Of a stretch of 64,000 nt of DNA, positions 42,876-51,271 are shown one piece after another. The position numbers were made by a program, and so were the translations under genes. Each line of letters starts with the position of its first letter. Positions within the stretch are counted from its first letter, which is position 1. The stretch lies in contig JABZFP010000041.1 in assembly GCA_014237395.1 (NCBI GenBank), positions 186,001 through 250,000 of the forward strand, given 5' to 3'. Source of the stretch: Desulfobacteraceae bacterium (GTDB lineage Bacteria > Desulfobacterota > Desulfobacteria > Desulfobacterales > UBA5852). The notes under the pieces are model-generated. The model had not been told where the DNA came from. It was given only the letters and a program-made list of their open reading frames with translations, and did no database searches.

Positions 42876-44354
42876 ATGGACACCTTGATTTCGATAAAGC
42901 CGCTGCTTGCCGTCCTCGTTTCCCTGCTGGCGATCCCTTTTATCGCTTACAGCCGTTCCCCCAATGTCCGCGAAGGCTGGACATTTCTGGCTGCTATCGT
43001 GAAGTTTGGCATAGTGGCCGCCATGCTGCCGGCCGTCCTGAACGGTATGGAAATCTCCTGCTCGCTGGTCGAGGTGCTGCCGGGCCTGAGCATCGCTTTC
43101 CGTGTGGATGCGTTCGGGATGCTGTTCGCTTTGGTGGCGTCTTTCCTGTGGATCATCACCTCGGTCTACTCGATCGGCTATATGCGCGGGCTGGACGAAC
43201 ATGCGCAGACCCGCTATTTTTGTTTTTTCGCCATATCTCTCAGTGCCGCCGTCGGCGTGGCCTTTTCCGCCAACCTGCTGACCATGTACCTGTTCTATGA
43301 GATGCTTTCGCTGGCCACTTATCCCCTGGTCACGCATCATCAGGATCAGGAGGCCCGGACGTCCGGCCGCAAATATCTGCTTTACACGGTCGGCGCCTCC
43401 ATCGGCCTGGTCCTGCCGGCCATGCTGATGACCTACCACCTGACCGGCAGCCTCGATTTCAGCCCCCAGGGGATCCTGGCCGGCACGGCCTCCCGCGGGA
43501 CGGTCGCGCTTTTGCTGTTCATGTTTGTCTTCGGTTTCGCCAAAGCCGCGATCATGCCCTTTCACTCCTGGCTGCCGGCGGCCATGGTGGCACCGACGCC
43601 GGTCAGCGCCCTGCTGCATGCGGTGGCGGTCGTCAAAGTTGGTGTGTTCAGCATTGTACGGGTCATCACCGCCATTTTTGGAACGGATCTGCTTCAGACG
43701 TTTGATTTGAGCACACCGCTGTTGTTGGTGGCGTCGACCACCATCCTGGTGGGTTCGTTCATTGCCCTGTCCCAGGACAATCTCAAACGGATGCTGGCCT
43801 TTTCCACGATTGCGCAGCTGTCGTACATTGTTCTGGGCGCAGCCTTGCTGTCCCCGAAGGGGGTCACCGGCGGCATGGTGCACATCGCCATGCACGCCTT
43901 CGGTAAAATTACCCTCTTTTTTTGCGCGGGCGCGATTTTCGTGGCCACAGGCAAGAAAAACATCAGTGAAATGACCGGTATTGGACGGCGGATGCCCGTG
44001 ACCATGACGGCCTTTTTCATCGGCGCCCTGAGCATCATCGGGATGCCGCCCTGCGGCGGGTTTCTCAGCAAGTGGTATCTGGTCCTGGGAGCGCTGGATG
44101 CCGATAAGATCGCGATCCTGGTGGTTCTGCTGTTTAGCTCGCTGTTGAACGCCGGTTATTTTATGCCGGTGGTGTACCGGGCCTTTTTCTGTCCCCCGGA
44201 AGAAGCCCTGTTCGAGGCCCGCGTGCAGGAGGCACCGCTTTGCTGCGTCGTGCCGCTGGTCATAACGGCTGTGATATCCATTCTGCTTTTGTTTTATCCC
44301 CAGCCATTTATGAATTTGGCCGTCATGGCGGCCGCCAAGTTTACGGGAATATAA
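42876..44354 (+). CDS. Second antiporter-like subunit (MrpA-N/NuoL-like)
   Basis: The 492-residue protein has about 14 helices. TM5 Glu142 (YLFYEMLSLATYPL) and TM7 Lys223 (GFAKAAIMPFHSWLP) are both present, as is the TM8 lysine (AVAVVKVGVF). MRGLDEHAQTRYF after helix 3 resembles NuoL and MrpA. It is much shorter than full MrpA (about 800 residues) because the C-terminal parts are encoded separately upstream. It begins three bases after mnhD. Confidence 0.88.
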   Translation: MDTLISIKPLLAVLVSLLAIPFIAYSRSPNVREGWTFLAAIVKFGIVAAMLPAVLNGMEISCSLVEVLPGLSIAFRVDAFGMLFALVASFLWIITSVYSIGYMRGLDEHAQTRYFCFFAISLSAAVGVAFSANLLTMYLFYEMLSLATYPLVTHHQDQEARTSGRKYLLYTVGASIGLVLPAMLMTYHLTGSLDFSPQGILAGTASRGTVALLLFMFVFGFAKAAIMPFHSWLPAAMVAPTPVSALLHAVAVVKVGVFSIVRVITAIFGTDLLQTFDLSTPLLLVASTTILVGSFIALSQDNLKRMLAFSTIAQLSYIVLGAALLSPKGVTGGMVHIAMHAFGKITLFFCAGAIFVATGKKNISEMTGIGRRMPVTMTAFFIGALSIIGMPPCGGFLSKWYLVLGALDADKIAILVVLLFSSLLNAGYFMPVVYRAFFCPPEEALFEARVQEAPLCCVVPLVITAVISILLLFYPQPFMNLAVMAAAKFTGI

Positions 44355-44357
44355 ACC

Positions 44358-44486
44358 ATGCACGAAGAGCATGAAGAATTGATGGAACTGAAGCATGACC
44401 CTGTACCGGGCTACCGGCCCATTTTTTTCGTGGCCATAACGGTAGGCCTCGTTTACATGGGCGTCATCCTCTTCAATACCTTATAA
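44358..44486 (+). CDS. 42-residue single-helix protein in the antiporter cluster
   Basis: This short frame lies three bases after the previous gene. An acidic head (HEEHEELMELKHDP) is followed by PVPGYRPIFF and one membrane helix (about residues 22-41) ending NTL. The start spacing is regular but there is no strong ribosome-binding site. It may be a small assembly or stabilising subunit, by analogy with the tiny subunits of respiratory complexes; I do not recognise a family. It was found by reading the gap. Confidence 0.6.
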   Translation: MHEEHEELMELKHDPVPGYRPIFFVAITVGLVYMGVILFNTL

Positions 44487-44561
44487 ATGGTGTTGCGCCC
44501 CGGCAGGTAAGCCGTGCGGCGCCGGACCATCGGATTGCCAGCTGCTTGAAAGGTCGTCAAT

Positions 44562-44822
44562 ATGGACACAAAGACGCCGGACAAAAAAACCTACCTGTTC
44601 GACAAGCCGAAAAACGTCAGACGGGTGTTCATATTTTTCTATTCCACCTTGGTTGTATTGTTGATCGCTGAATTTTTTGTCCATAAGCATCCGCATTTTC
44701 CCTGGGAGCAATGGTGGGGGTTTTATGCGGTATACGGCTTTGTGGCCTGCGTACTGCTGGTGCTGGTGGCCAAATATATCTTAAGGCCGATCGTCAAACG
44801 CCGGGAGGACTATTATGATTAG
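44562..44822 (+). CDS. 86-residue two-helix membrane protein in the antiporter cluster
   Basis: The protein has a charged head (TKTPDKKTYLFDKPKNVRR) and two membrane helices (about 22-40 and 50-70) flanking a HKHPHFPWEQWWG loop. The tail KRREDYYD is cytosolic. Its last 8 bases overlap the next antiporter subunit. I do not recognise the family. The tight context suggests a subunit or assembly factor of the complex. Confidence 0.7.
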   Translation: MDTKTPDKKTYLFDKPKNVRRVFIFFYSTLVVLLIAEFFVHKHPHFPWEQWWGFYAVYGFVACVLLVLVAKYILRPIVKRREDYYD

Positions 44823-46590
44823 CCCGCTGCCTCCCGCGGCCGTCTTTATCCTTGGCGCTCTGCTGATCCCTTTTTTCAAAGGACATCTGCGGCGCATCGT
44901 GATGCTGGCCCTGCCGGTTCTGGCGTTTATCAATCTGATTCATCTGCCTTTAGGTGACAGCTGGGTGGTGCCCTTTCTGGGGCAGGAATTGGTGTTGGCC
45001 CGCATCGATCGCCTGTCGCTCGTGTTCGGCTATATTTTCATCCTGATCGGTCTGATCTCCACCATCTATGCCCTGCACGTGGAGGAAACGCTGCAGAATG
45101 TCGCGGGTGCGCTTTACACCGGCAGTGCGTTGGGGGTGGTATTCGCCGGCGATTTTTTCAGCTTTTTCATTTTTTGGGAGTTGCTGACGGTTTTCTGTGT
45201 GCAACTGATCTGGGCCCGCCGAACCCGCTTGTCCATGGGGGCCGGGTATCGCTACCTCCTGTTTCACGCCGCCGGAGGATTGATTCTGCTGGCCGGCATC
45301 GTTATGCGTGTCCACCATACCGGCTCGATCGAGTTTGGTCTGATCGGCTTGAACGGCCCCGGGTCGCTCCTGATTTTTCTGGGTTTGGGGATCAACTGCG
45401 CCTGGCCGTTCGTGCACACCTGGCTGTCGGACGCCTACCCCGAAGCAACGATTACCGGCACCATATTTTTAAGTGCTTTCACCACCAAAGCCGCCGTCTA
45501 TGCGCTCGCCAGGGCCTATCCAGGGACAGAGGCCCTGATCTACATCGGGGCCGCCATGGCCGGATTCCCGATTTTCTTTGCCGTGATCGAAAACGACCTG
45601 CGGCGCGTCCTGGCCTACAGCCTGATCAACCAGGTGGGCTTCATGGTCTGCGGCATCGGCATCGGCACCCAGCTGGCGATCAACGGTGCCGTGGCGCATG
45701 CCTTCAACGATGTGTTGTTCAAAGGCCTCTTGTTCATGACCATGGGCGCGGTGATGTACCGCACCGGCAAGATCAATGCCACGGATATTGGGGGACTCTA
45801 TCGGACCATGCCGCTGACCTGCATTTTCTGCATCATCGGGGCGGCTTCCATTTCGGCCTTCCCGCTGTTCAGCGGTTTTGTCAGTAAATCCATGGTGATG
45901 GATGCGGCCGGCGGCGAACACTTGCGGTTGGTCTGGTTTATCCTGCTGTTTGCCTCGGCCGGCGTGTTTCACCATGCTGGCATCAAGATCCCCTATTTCG
46001 CGTTTTTCTCGCATGATTCCGGCCTCAGGCCGAAGGAAGCGCCCCTCCATATGCTGTTGGCCATGGGCTTGGCCGCGTTCCTGTGTATTTTCATCGGGTC
46101 GTTCCCGCAGTATTTATACAGCATTCTGCCATTCCAACCCGTCGGTTACGAACCTTACACCGTACCCCATGTTCTCGCCCAAACCCAGATCCTGTTTTTT
46201 TCGGCCCTGGCGTTTGCCCTCCTGTTGCTCTCCGGCATTTATCCGGCCGAAATTCGCTGCGTCAATCTGGATGCCGATTGGTTTTATCGCAAGGGCGGAC
46301 GCTTCTTTTACGGGTTGATGGATACTGTTTTCAACAACGTGAACCGAGTTTGCGACCAATGGCTGGCCAAGGGGGTGACGGGGGGTATCAATCGGTTCTG
46401 CCGCAATGCGCCGGTCCGTATCAGTTGGTGGTTGCTGATGCCGTTCTATCGTCTTGGGAAACACGCTGCTGAAAAATCCCGGCATTACGCCCAAACCATC
46501 AAGGCGGCGGTTGAAAACGGTGTTGTACCGATCGGACTGAGTGCGGCCGTCTCCGGACTTTTTGTGCTGCTGCTTTTTTTCCTTAATTAG
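44815..46590 (+). CDS. Third antiporter-like subunit, lacking the TM7 lysine
   Basis: The 591-residue protein belongs to the NuoL/MrpD superfamily, with TM5 Glu122 (IFWELLTVF) and the TM8 lysine Lys225 (FTTKAAVYAL). Aligned from the conserved HxWL, the TM7 lysine position holds Asn194 (GINCAWPFVHTWL) with no lysine nearby. The SAFPLFSGFVSKS motif is present. After the core it has a DADWFYRKGG segment, a long amphipathic stretch and a terminal membrane helix, like a lateral-helix tail. It may be a non-pumping or altered channel in the complex. Confidence 0.85.
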   Translation: MISPLPPAAVFILGALLIPFFKGHLRRIVMLALPVLAFINLIHLPLGDSWVVPFLGQELVLARIDRLSLVFGYIFILIGLISTIYALHVEETLQNVAGALYTGSALGVVFAGDFFSFFIFWELLTVFCVQLIWARRTRLSMGAGYRYLLFHAAGGLILLAGIVMRVHHTGSIEFGLIGLNGPGSLLIFLGLGINCAWPFVHTWLSDAYPEATITGTIFLSAFTTKAAVYALARAYPGTEALIYIGAAMAGFPIFFAVIENDLRRVLAYSLINQVGFMVCGIGIGTQLAINGAVAHAFNDVLFKGLLFMTMGAVMYRTGKINATDIGGLYRTMPLTCIFCIIGAASISAFPLFSGFVSKSMVMDAAGGEHLRLVWFILLFASAGVFHHAGIKIPYFAFFSHDSGLRPKEAPLHMLLAMGLAAFLCIFIGSFPQYLYSILPFQPVGYEPYTVPHVLAQTQILFFSALAFALLLLSGIYPAEIRCVNLDADWFYRKGGRFFYGLMDTVFNNVNRVCDQWLAKGVTGGINRFCRNAPVRISWWLLMPFYRLGKHAAEKSRHYAQTIKAAVENGVVPIGLSAAVSGLFVLLLFFLN

Positions 46591-46647
46591 ACCTCCTGTC
46601 GATAAGAGGGTTAAGGGTTAGAGGGTTTAGTCATCCAGAGGTGAAAC

Positions 46648-47127
46648 ATGCTTTCCTATGAAGACGTTAGAGATATTATCATTTTTAGTAATTTAACTGA
46701 CGAGATGCTGGACAAGGTGATACCGCATCTCGATATTTTGCAATATGAAGAGGAGGATATCATCTTCCAGGAGGGTGACCCGGCCGACCGCATGTTTTTT
46801 CTAAAGCGGGGCAAGATCCTACTCGAGAAACGGATTTCCGATAAGATTTCCTTTGCTATCGGAGCGGTGAAACCGGGGTTTTCGTTCGGATGGTCAGCTG
46901 TTATGGGCGAGGGCATGGCATATTCCTCCATGACAGTGTGTGCGGAACCCTGTCAGGTGTATTCCATTAGGGCGGAGAAAATCCGCAATCTTCTCAATAG
47001 CGATCATGAAATGGCTTTTCATTTCCACAAGCGTCTCATGTGGATCATTAAAAACCGGCTGGATCACCGCACCAGCCAGTTTGTGACGGTATTGCGAAAC
47101 CATCCGGATATTGAAAGCCTTATCTGA
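46648..47127 (+). CDS. Stand-alone cyclic-nucleotide-binding-domain protein
   Basis: The 159-residue protein is a single cNMP-binding (CAP_ED) domain: IIFQEGDPADRMFFLKRGKILLEK followed by a beta roll and a C-helix. There is no C-terminal DNA-binding helix-turn-helix. The usual phosphate-binding cassette arginine is not clear (FSFGWSAVMGEGMAYSSMTV), so the ligand is uncertain. AGAGGTG precedes the ATG. It lies 57 bases after the antiporter cluster in the same direction and might sense a signal for it. Confidence 0.75.
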   Translation: MLSYEDVRDIIIFSNLTDEMLDKVIPHLDILQYEEEDIIFQEGDPADRMFFLKRGKILLEKRISDKISFAIGAVKPGFSFGWSAVMGEGMAYSSMTVCAEPCQVYSIRAEKIRNLLNSDHEMAFHFHKRLMWIIKNRLDHRTSQFVTVLRNHPDIESLI

Positions 47128-47515
47128 GGCGATGGTATCGTCTTGTTCCCTGACACCGGAACATGTTTATCATCCACAAGGGCCCCGGTCCGTTCGATCG
47201 CGTGCCAATGACACCAAAAATCAGCGCTGCTGCATATAAACTTCCATGACGGGCAGCGGTACGCTGATCAACACGTCACCGCCCCGCTGATCTGGTTTTC
47301 ATGCCGCGGCAATACGCCCGGAAACGGCCGGATCATTCGGTGCGGTGGACCCCCTTTTTCGCCTGCCGTATCCGTTCGGCAAGAAATCCAAGCATTGCTA
47401 TGGCCATCACCCGTAGCCCTTAGTCTTTGCCGGCGTTGGCCAAATCCCGGTTGACTTTTCAAAAGGGCTACCATAAGAGACGGTGTGCCTGATTTCCGGT
47501 AAAGGGGGCTAACCA
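47128..47515. other. 388-base intergenic region upstream of panC
   Basis: I see no gene here. Short frames on the minus strand are out of register with any recognisable family. Near the end an 8-base perfect inverted repeat (TAGCCCTT 47414-47421, AAGGGCTA 47463-47470) encloses 41 bases that contain a smaller CCGG-based stem. It ends 45 bases before panC and could be part of the panC leader RNA. Confidence 0.5.
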
Positions 47516-48361
47516 ATCGATATTATTTCTACAGTTGAGGAAATGCAGCGCCGTTCACAGATGCTGCGACAGGATGGGCGCTCTATTGCGTTCGTCCCTA
47601 CGATGGGATTTCTGCACGAAGGGCACCTGTCGCTGATGCGCGAAGGGCGGCAGTTGGCCGACATCCTGGTGGTTAGCATCTTTGTCAATCCGACCCAGTT
47701 CGCGCCCGGAGAGGATTTCGCTACCTACCCCCGCGACATGGAAAAAGATCGCCTTCTAACCGAGAAGGTTCCGGTGGATATTCTTTTTACACCGGATGAG
47801 CAGGCGATTTATGCAGATGGCTGCCAGACCTTTGTAACGCCACAGGCGCTGGCGAAACGCATGTGCGGACTTTCACGCCCGATTTTCTTCCAGGGTGTGG
47901 CAACCGTGGTAGCCAAGCTTTTTCATATCGTCAATCCCCACACGGCGGTGTTTGGCGAAAAAGATTTTCAACAACTCACCATCATTCGTCGAATGGTGAA
48001 GGACCTTAATTTTGACGTTAACATCGTTGGTGCCGCCACGGTGCGTGAGCCCGACGGTTTGGCCATGAGTTCCCGCAATGCTTACCTGAAGCCCGAACAG
48101 CGACCGGCAGCGTTGAGCCTCAGCCAGTCCCTGCGGGAGGCCCAGGCCCAGGTTGCCGCAGGCCTGATCCAGGCGGAGCAGATCGTGGCAGGGGCCAGGG
48201 CCAGGATTGGCGCGCACCCCGAAACGGCGATCGATTATATTGTGATCGTGGACCCCGAGACCCTGAAAGAGGTCGCCGTGATCGACCGACCGGCCCGGAT
48301 GGCGATGGCCGTAGGGGTCGGTACGACGCGGTTGATCGACAACATGCCCCTGGTGCCGTGA
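47516..48361 (+). CDS. panC: Pantothenate synthetase, apparent ATC start
   Basis: PanC joins pantoate and beta-alanine using ATP. The nucleotide-binding motif PTMGFLHEGH, FVNPTQF, GEKDFQQL and the SSRNAYL signature are intact. The homologous N-terminus IISTVEEMQ starts before the first ATG (47543). Between an in-frame TAA (47510-47512) and that ATG there is no ATG, GTG or TTG. An ATC at 47516 sits 7 bases after AAAGGGGG and puts the HxGH motif at residues 34-37, where it belongs. The start is therefore probably ATC, or the base is an error. The product is 281 residues. Confidence 0.85.
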   Translation: MDIISTVEEMQRRSQMLRQDGRSIAFVPTMGFLHEGHLSLMREGRQLADILVVSIFVNPTQFAPGEDFATYPRDMEKDRLLTEKVPVDILFTPDEQAIYADGCQTFVTPQALAKRMCGLSRPIFFQGVATVVAKLFHIVNPHTAVFGEKDFQQLTIIRRMVKDLNFDVNIVGAATVREPDGLAMSSRNAYLKPEQRPAALSLSQSLREAQAQVAAGLIQAEQIVAGARARIGAHPETAIDYIVIVDPETLKEVAVIDRPARMAMAVGVGTTRLIDNMPLVP

Positions 48362-48414
48362 TCTGCCGCAGGTCCGGTGCCGGGTGACGAATAGGATTAT
48401 GGAAAGGAAACAAA

Positions 48415-49584
48415 ATGGGTAACGAACAGTTTTTTTTCACCTCGGAATCCGTAACCGAAGGACATCCCGACAAAGTCGCCGACCAGATTTCGGATGCCAT
48501 TCTGGATGCCATTATCGGACAGGACAAAGGCTGCCGAGTGGCCTGCGAAACTCTTGTCACCACAGGCCTTGCTTTTGTGGCCGGCGAAATTACGACCGAG
48601 TGCTACGTCGATATTCCTCAGATTGTGCGGGATACTATTCAGGAAATCGGTTACTGCTCCTCCCAGATGGGGTTCGATTTTCAAACCTGTTCAGTGGTCA
48701 CCAGCATCGACCAGCAATCGCCTGATATCGCCCAGGGCGTCAATGTGGGCCAGGGCCTCTATAAGGACCAGGGCGCCGGTGACCAAGGGCTCATGTTCGG
48801 TTTTGCGACCGACGAGACGCCGGAACTGATGCCGATGCCGATCATGTACGCGCACAAGCTGACTCGGCGCCTGTCCAAGGTGCGTAAAAACGGTGCGCTT
48901 GATTTTTTGCGCCCGGATGGCAAATCCCAGGTGACCATCGAGTATGAAAACGGTTCCCCCAGACGGGTCGACACCATTGTCGTGTCCACTCAGCACAAAC
49001 CGGATGTGACCCATGAAACGCTTCGCGAAGCGGTCATCGAGGAAGTGATCAAGAAGGTCATTCCCCGCGAGATGATTGACGGGGACACCAAATATTTTAT
49101 CAATCCTACCGGCAAATTCGTCGTGGGCGGCCCGATGGGGGATTGCGGCCTCACCGGGCGCAAGATTATCGTGGACACCTACGGCGGTCAGGGCAGCCAC
49201 GGCGGGGGATGCTTTTCCGGCAAAGATCCCTCCAAGGTCGACCGGAGTGCCTCCTATATGGGCCGTCATATCGCCAAGAATGTCGTCGCGGCCGGCTTGG
49301 CCAAGAAGTGTGAAGTCCAGGTGGCCTATGCCATCGGCGTGGCAGAGCCGGTTTCCGTTATGGTGGATTTGATGGGAACCGGTGTGATTCCCAAAAAGCA
49401 GGTCAAAGAGATTATCAGAGAGGTGTTTGATCTGCGGCCGGCAGCCATTATCGATTATCTGGACTTGTTGCGGCCGATTTATCGCCCCACGGCGGCCTAT
49501 GGCCATTTTGGGCGCACCGAGGCCACTTTTTCCTGGGAAAAGACAAACCGCGTGGATGAAATCCGCAATCTGGCGGGTATTTAA
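48415..49584 (+). CDS. metK: S-adenosylmethionine synthetase
   Basis: MetK makes SAM from methionine and ATP. The 389-residue protein has GHPDK at 16-20 (ESVTEGHPDKVADQ), the DQGAGDQGLMFG loop and GGGCFSGKDPSKVDRSASY. Length is normal. AAGGAAAC precedes the ATG. It is 53 bases after panC and followed by ahcY, giving a methyl-cycle pair. No SAM riboswitch is visible in the short leader. Confidence 0.97.
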   Translation: MGNEQFFFTSESVTEGHPDKVADQISDAILDAIIGQDKGCRVACETLVTTGLAFVAGEITTECYVDIPQIVRDTIQEIGYCSSQMGFDFQTCSVVTSIDQQSPDIAQGVNVGQGLYKDQGAGDQGLMFGFATDETPELMPMPIMYAHKLTRRLSKVRKNGALDFLRPDGKSQVTIEYENGSPRRVDTIVVSTQHKPDVTHETLREAVIEEVIKKVIPREMIDGDTKYFINPTGKFVVGGPMGDCGLTGRKIIVDTYGGQGSHGGGCFSGKDPSKVDRSASYMGRHIAKNVVAAGLAKKCEVQVAYAIGVAEPVSVMVDLMGTGVIPKKQVKEIIREVFDLRPAAIIDYLDLLRPIYRPTAAYGHFGRTEATFSWEKTNRVDEIRNLAGI

Positions 49585-49724
49585 TTCCAAAACCGTCAAT
49601 CGCGACAGGTTTTTTTCGAATGATGTCCTGACAGAAGCGGTTTCGGGTCCTATGTTGACATAGTGCCCGATAGAGCACCAATTCGAACCAGGGATATATA
49701 ATGACAACGACAAGGGAGTTATAA

Positions 49725-51179
49725 ATGACGCTGATCCCCATGAAAGACAAGACGCCCGGTTTTATGGCGCTGGATCTTTCTTTACCCTATAAGGTTGCCG
49801 ATCTTTCGTTGGCGGATTTCGGCAACAAAGAAATGCAGTTGGCGGAAAACGAGATGCCGGGCCTGATGGCGGTGCGCGAGAAGTACGGCCCCCACCAGCC
49901 CCTCAAGGGGCTGAAAGTTACGGGCAGCCTTCACATGACCATCCAGACCGCCATGTTGATCGAAACGCTCAAAGCTTTGGGCGCCGATATTCGCTGGGCC
50001 AGCTGCAACATTTTTTCCACTCAGGATCATGCGGCGGCGGCCATTGCCCACAATGGTTCGGCGGCCGTTTTTGCCTGGAAAGAGGAAACGCTGGAAGAAT
50101 ACTGGTGGTGCACCGAAATGGCTCTGACCTGGCCGGACGGGAGCGGACCGGACCTGATCGTCGATGACGGTGGAGATGCCACGCTGATGATTCATCAGGG
50201 GGTCAAGGTGGCCGAGGACCCCGGGCTGCTGAATAAGGCTTACGATAATCCGGACATGCACTATCTCATGGAACGGCTGAACGCCGGTTATGCCAATGAT
50301 CCCCAGCATTGGAAGACGGTGGCGGCAAACGTTCGCGGGGTTTCGGAAGAAACCACCACGGGGGTTCACCGCCTTTACCAGTTGGCCCGCGATGGCGAAC
50401 TGCTGTTTCCGGCCATCAATGTCAACGATTCGGTCACCAAATCAAAATTCGACAACCTCTATGGCTGCCGTGAATCCTTGGCCGATGGCATCAAGCGGGC
50501 CACGGACATCATGATGGCGGGCAAGGTCGTGGTGGTCTGTGGCTATGGTGATGTGGGCAAAGGCTGTGCACGTTCCATGCGCGGATACGGTTCCCGGGTG
50601 CTGGTGACGGAAATCGACCCTATCTGCGCCCTGCAGGCGGCGATGGAAGGGTTTGAAGTGGTGACCATGGCCGATGCCGCCCCCTTGGGGGATATTTTCG
50701 TGGCGGCCACGGGGAATTATCATGTGATTGCCGGTCATCACATGGAGCAGATGAAGAACGAGGCGATCATCTGCAATATCGGCCATTTCGACAACGAGAT
50801 CGATATGGCTTATCTGGAAAAAAGCCCGGCCTGCACCAAAGTCACCATCAAGCCCCAGGTGGACAAATGGACATTGGCCTCCGGTCGGTCGATCATCGTT
50901 CTGGCCGAAGGGCGCCTGGTCAATTTGGGATGTGCCACGGGCCATCCCAGTTTTGTGATGAGCAACAGCTTTACCAACCAGTGTCTGGCACAACTCAAAC
51001 TGGCTTCCGACCCGCTTGAAAAGCAGGTCTATACGCTGCCTAAGAAGCTGGACGAGGAGGTGGCCCGGCTACACCTGGCGAAACTCGGCGTTCGCCTGAC
51101 AGAATTGACACAGGAGCAGGCCGATTACATCGGTGTGCCGGTCGCGGGCCCGTTCAAGCCGGACCATTATCGCTACTGA
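49725..51179 (+). CDS. ahcY: Adenosylhomocysteinase
   Basis: The 484-residue enzyme splits S-adenosylhomocysteine into adenosine and homocysteine, relieving inhibition of methyltransferases. It has the NAD-binding CGYGDVGKGCARSM, TGSLHMTIQTA, and the C-terminal FKPDHYRY. Its length is that of the tetrameric family with the typical insertion (about residues 150-190). AAGGGAG lies 7 bases before the ATG. A TATAAT (49694-49699) in the leader might be a -10, but no matching -35 is seen and no SAH riboswitch motif was found. Confidence 0.97.
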   Translation: MTLIPMKDKTPGFMALDLSLPYKVADLSLADFGNKEMQLAENEMPGLMAVREKYGPHQPLKGLKVTGSLHMTIQTAMLIETLKALGADIRWASCNIFSTQDHAAAAIAHNGSAAVFAWKEETLEEYWWCTEMALTWPDGSGPDLIVDDGGDATLMIHQGVKVAEDPGLLNKAYDNPDMHYLMERLNAGYANDPQHWKTVAANVRGVSEETTTGVHRLYQLARDGELLFPAINVNDSVTKSKFDNLYGCRESLADGIKRATDIMMAGKVVVVCGYGDVGKGCARSMRGYGSRVLVTEIDPICALQAAMEGFEVVTMADAAPLGDIFVAATGNYHVIAGHHMEQMKNEAIICNIGHFDNEIDMAYLEKSPACTKVTIKPQVDKWTLASGRSIIVLAEGRLVNLGCATGHPSFVMSNSFTNQCLAQLKLASDPLEKQVYTLPKKLDEEVARLHLAKLGVRLTELTQEQADYIGVPVAGPFKPDHYRY

Positions 51180-51209
51180 AGCAACACGACATTTGTATCC
51201 GCTGATTAC

Positions 51210-51249
51210 AAGACCGGCCCGGGGTTGATGATAACCCCAGGTCGGTCTT
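51210..51249. terminator. Bidirectional terminator between ahcY and nadK
   Basis: Arms AAGACCG and CGGTCTT with an inner GGGGTT / AACCCC stem form a long hairpin with T-rich ends on both strands. It lies in the 92-base gap between the convergent genes. Confidence 0.75.
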
Positions 51250-51271
51250 TGTCTTATTGGAGGCCGGCCGG

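Noticed and set aside
42519..44396. Long minus-strand open frame (625 codons) opposite the antiporter genes
   Set aside because: Its product is rich in His, Gln, Arg and Gly with no hydrophobic core or domain, and it is the antisense shadow of two clearly coding membrane-protein genes in a high-GC genome.
46604..46630. AGGGTTA-like tandem runs after the antiporter cluster
   Set aside because: Only three imperfect units occur, too few to be a meaningful repeat or telomere-like array.
49585..49724. SAH or SAM riboswitch before ahcY or metK
   Set aside because: No GAGGAGCG-type SAH motif is present before ahcY, and the 53-base metK leader is too short for a SAM riboswitch.
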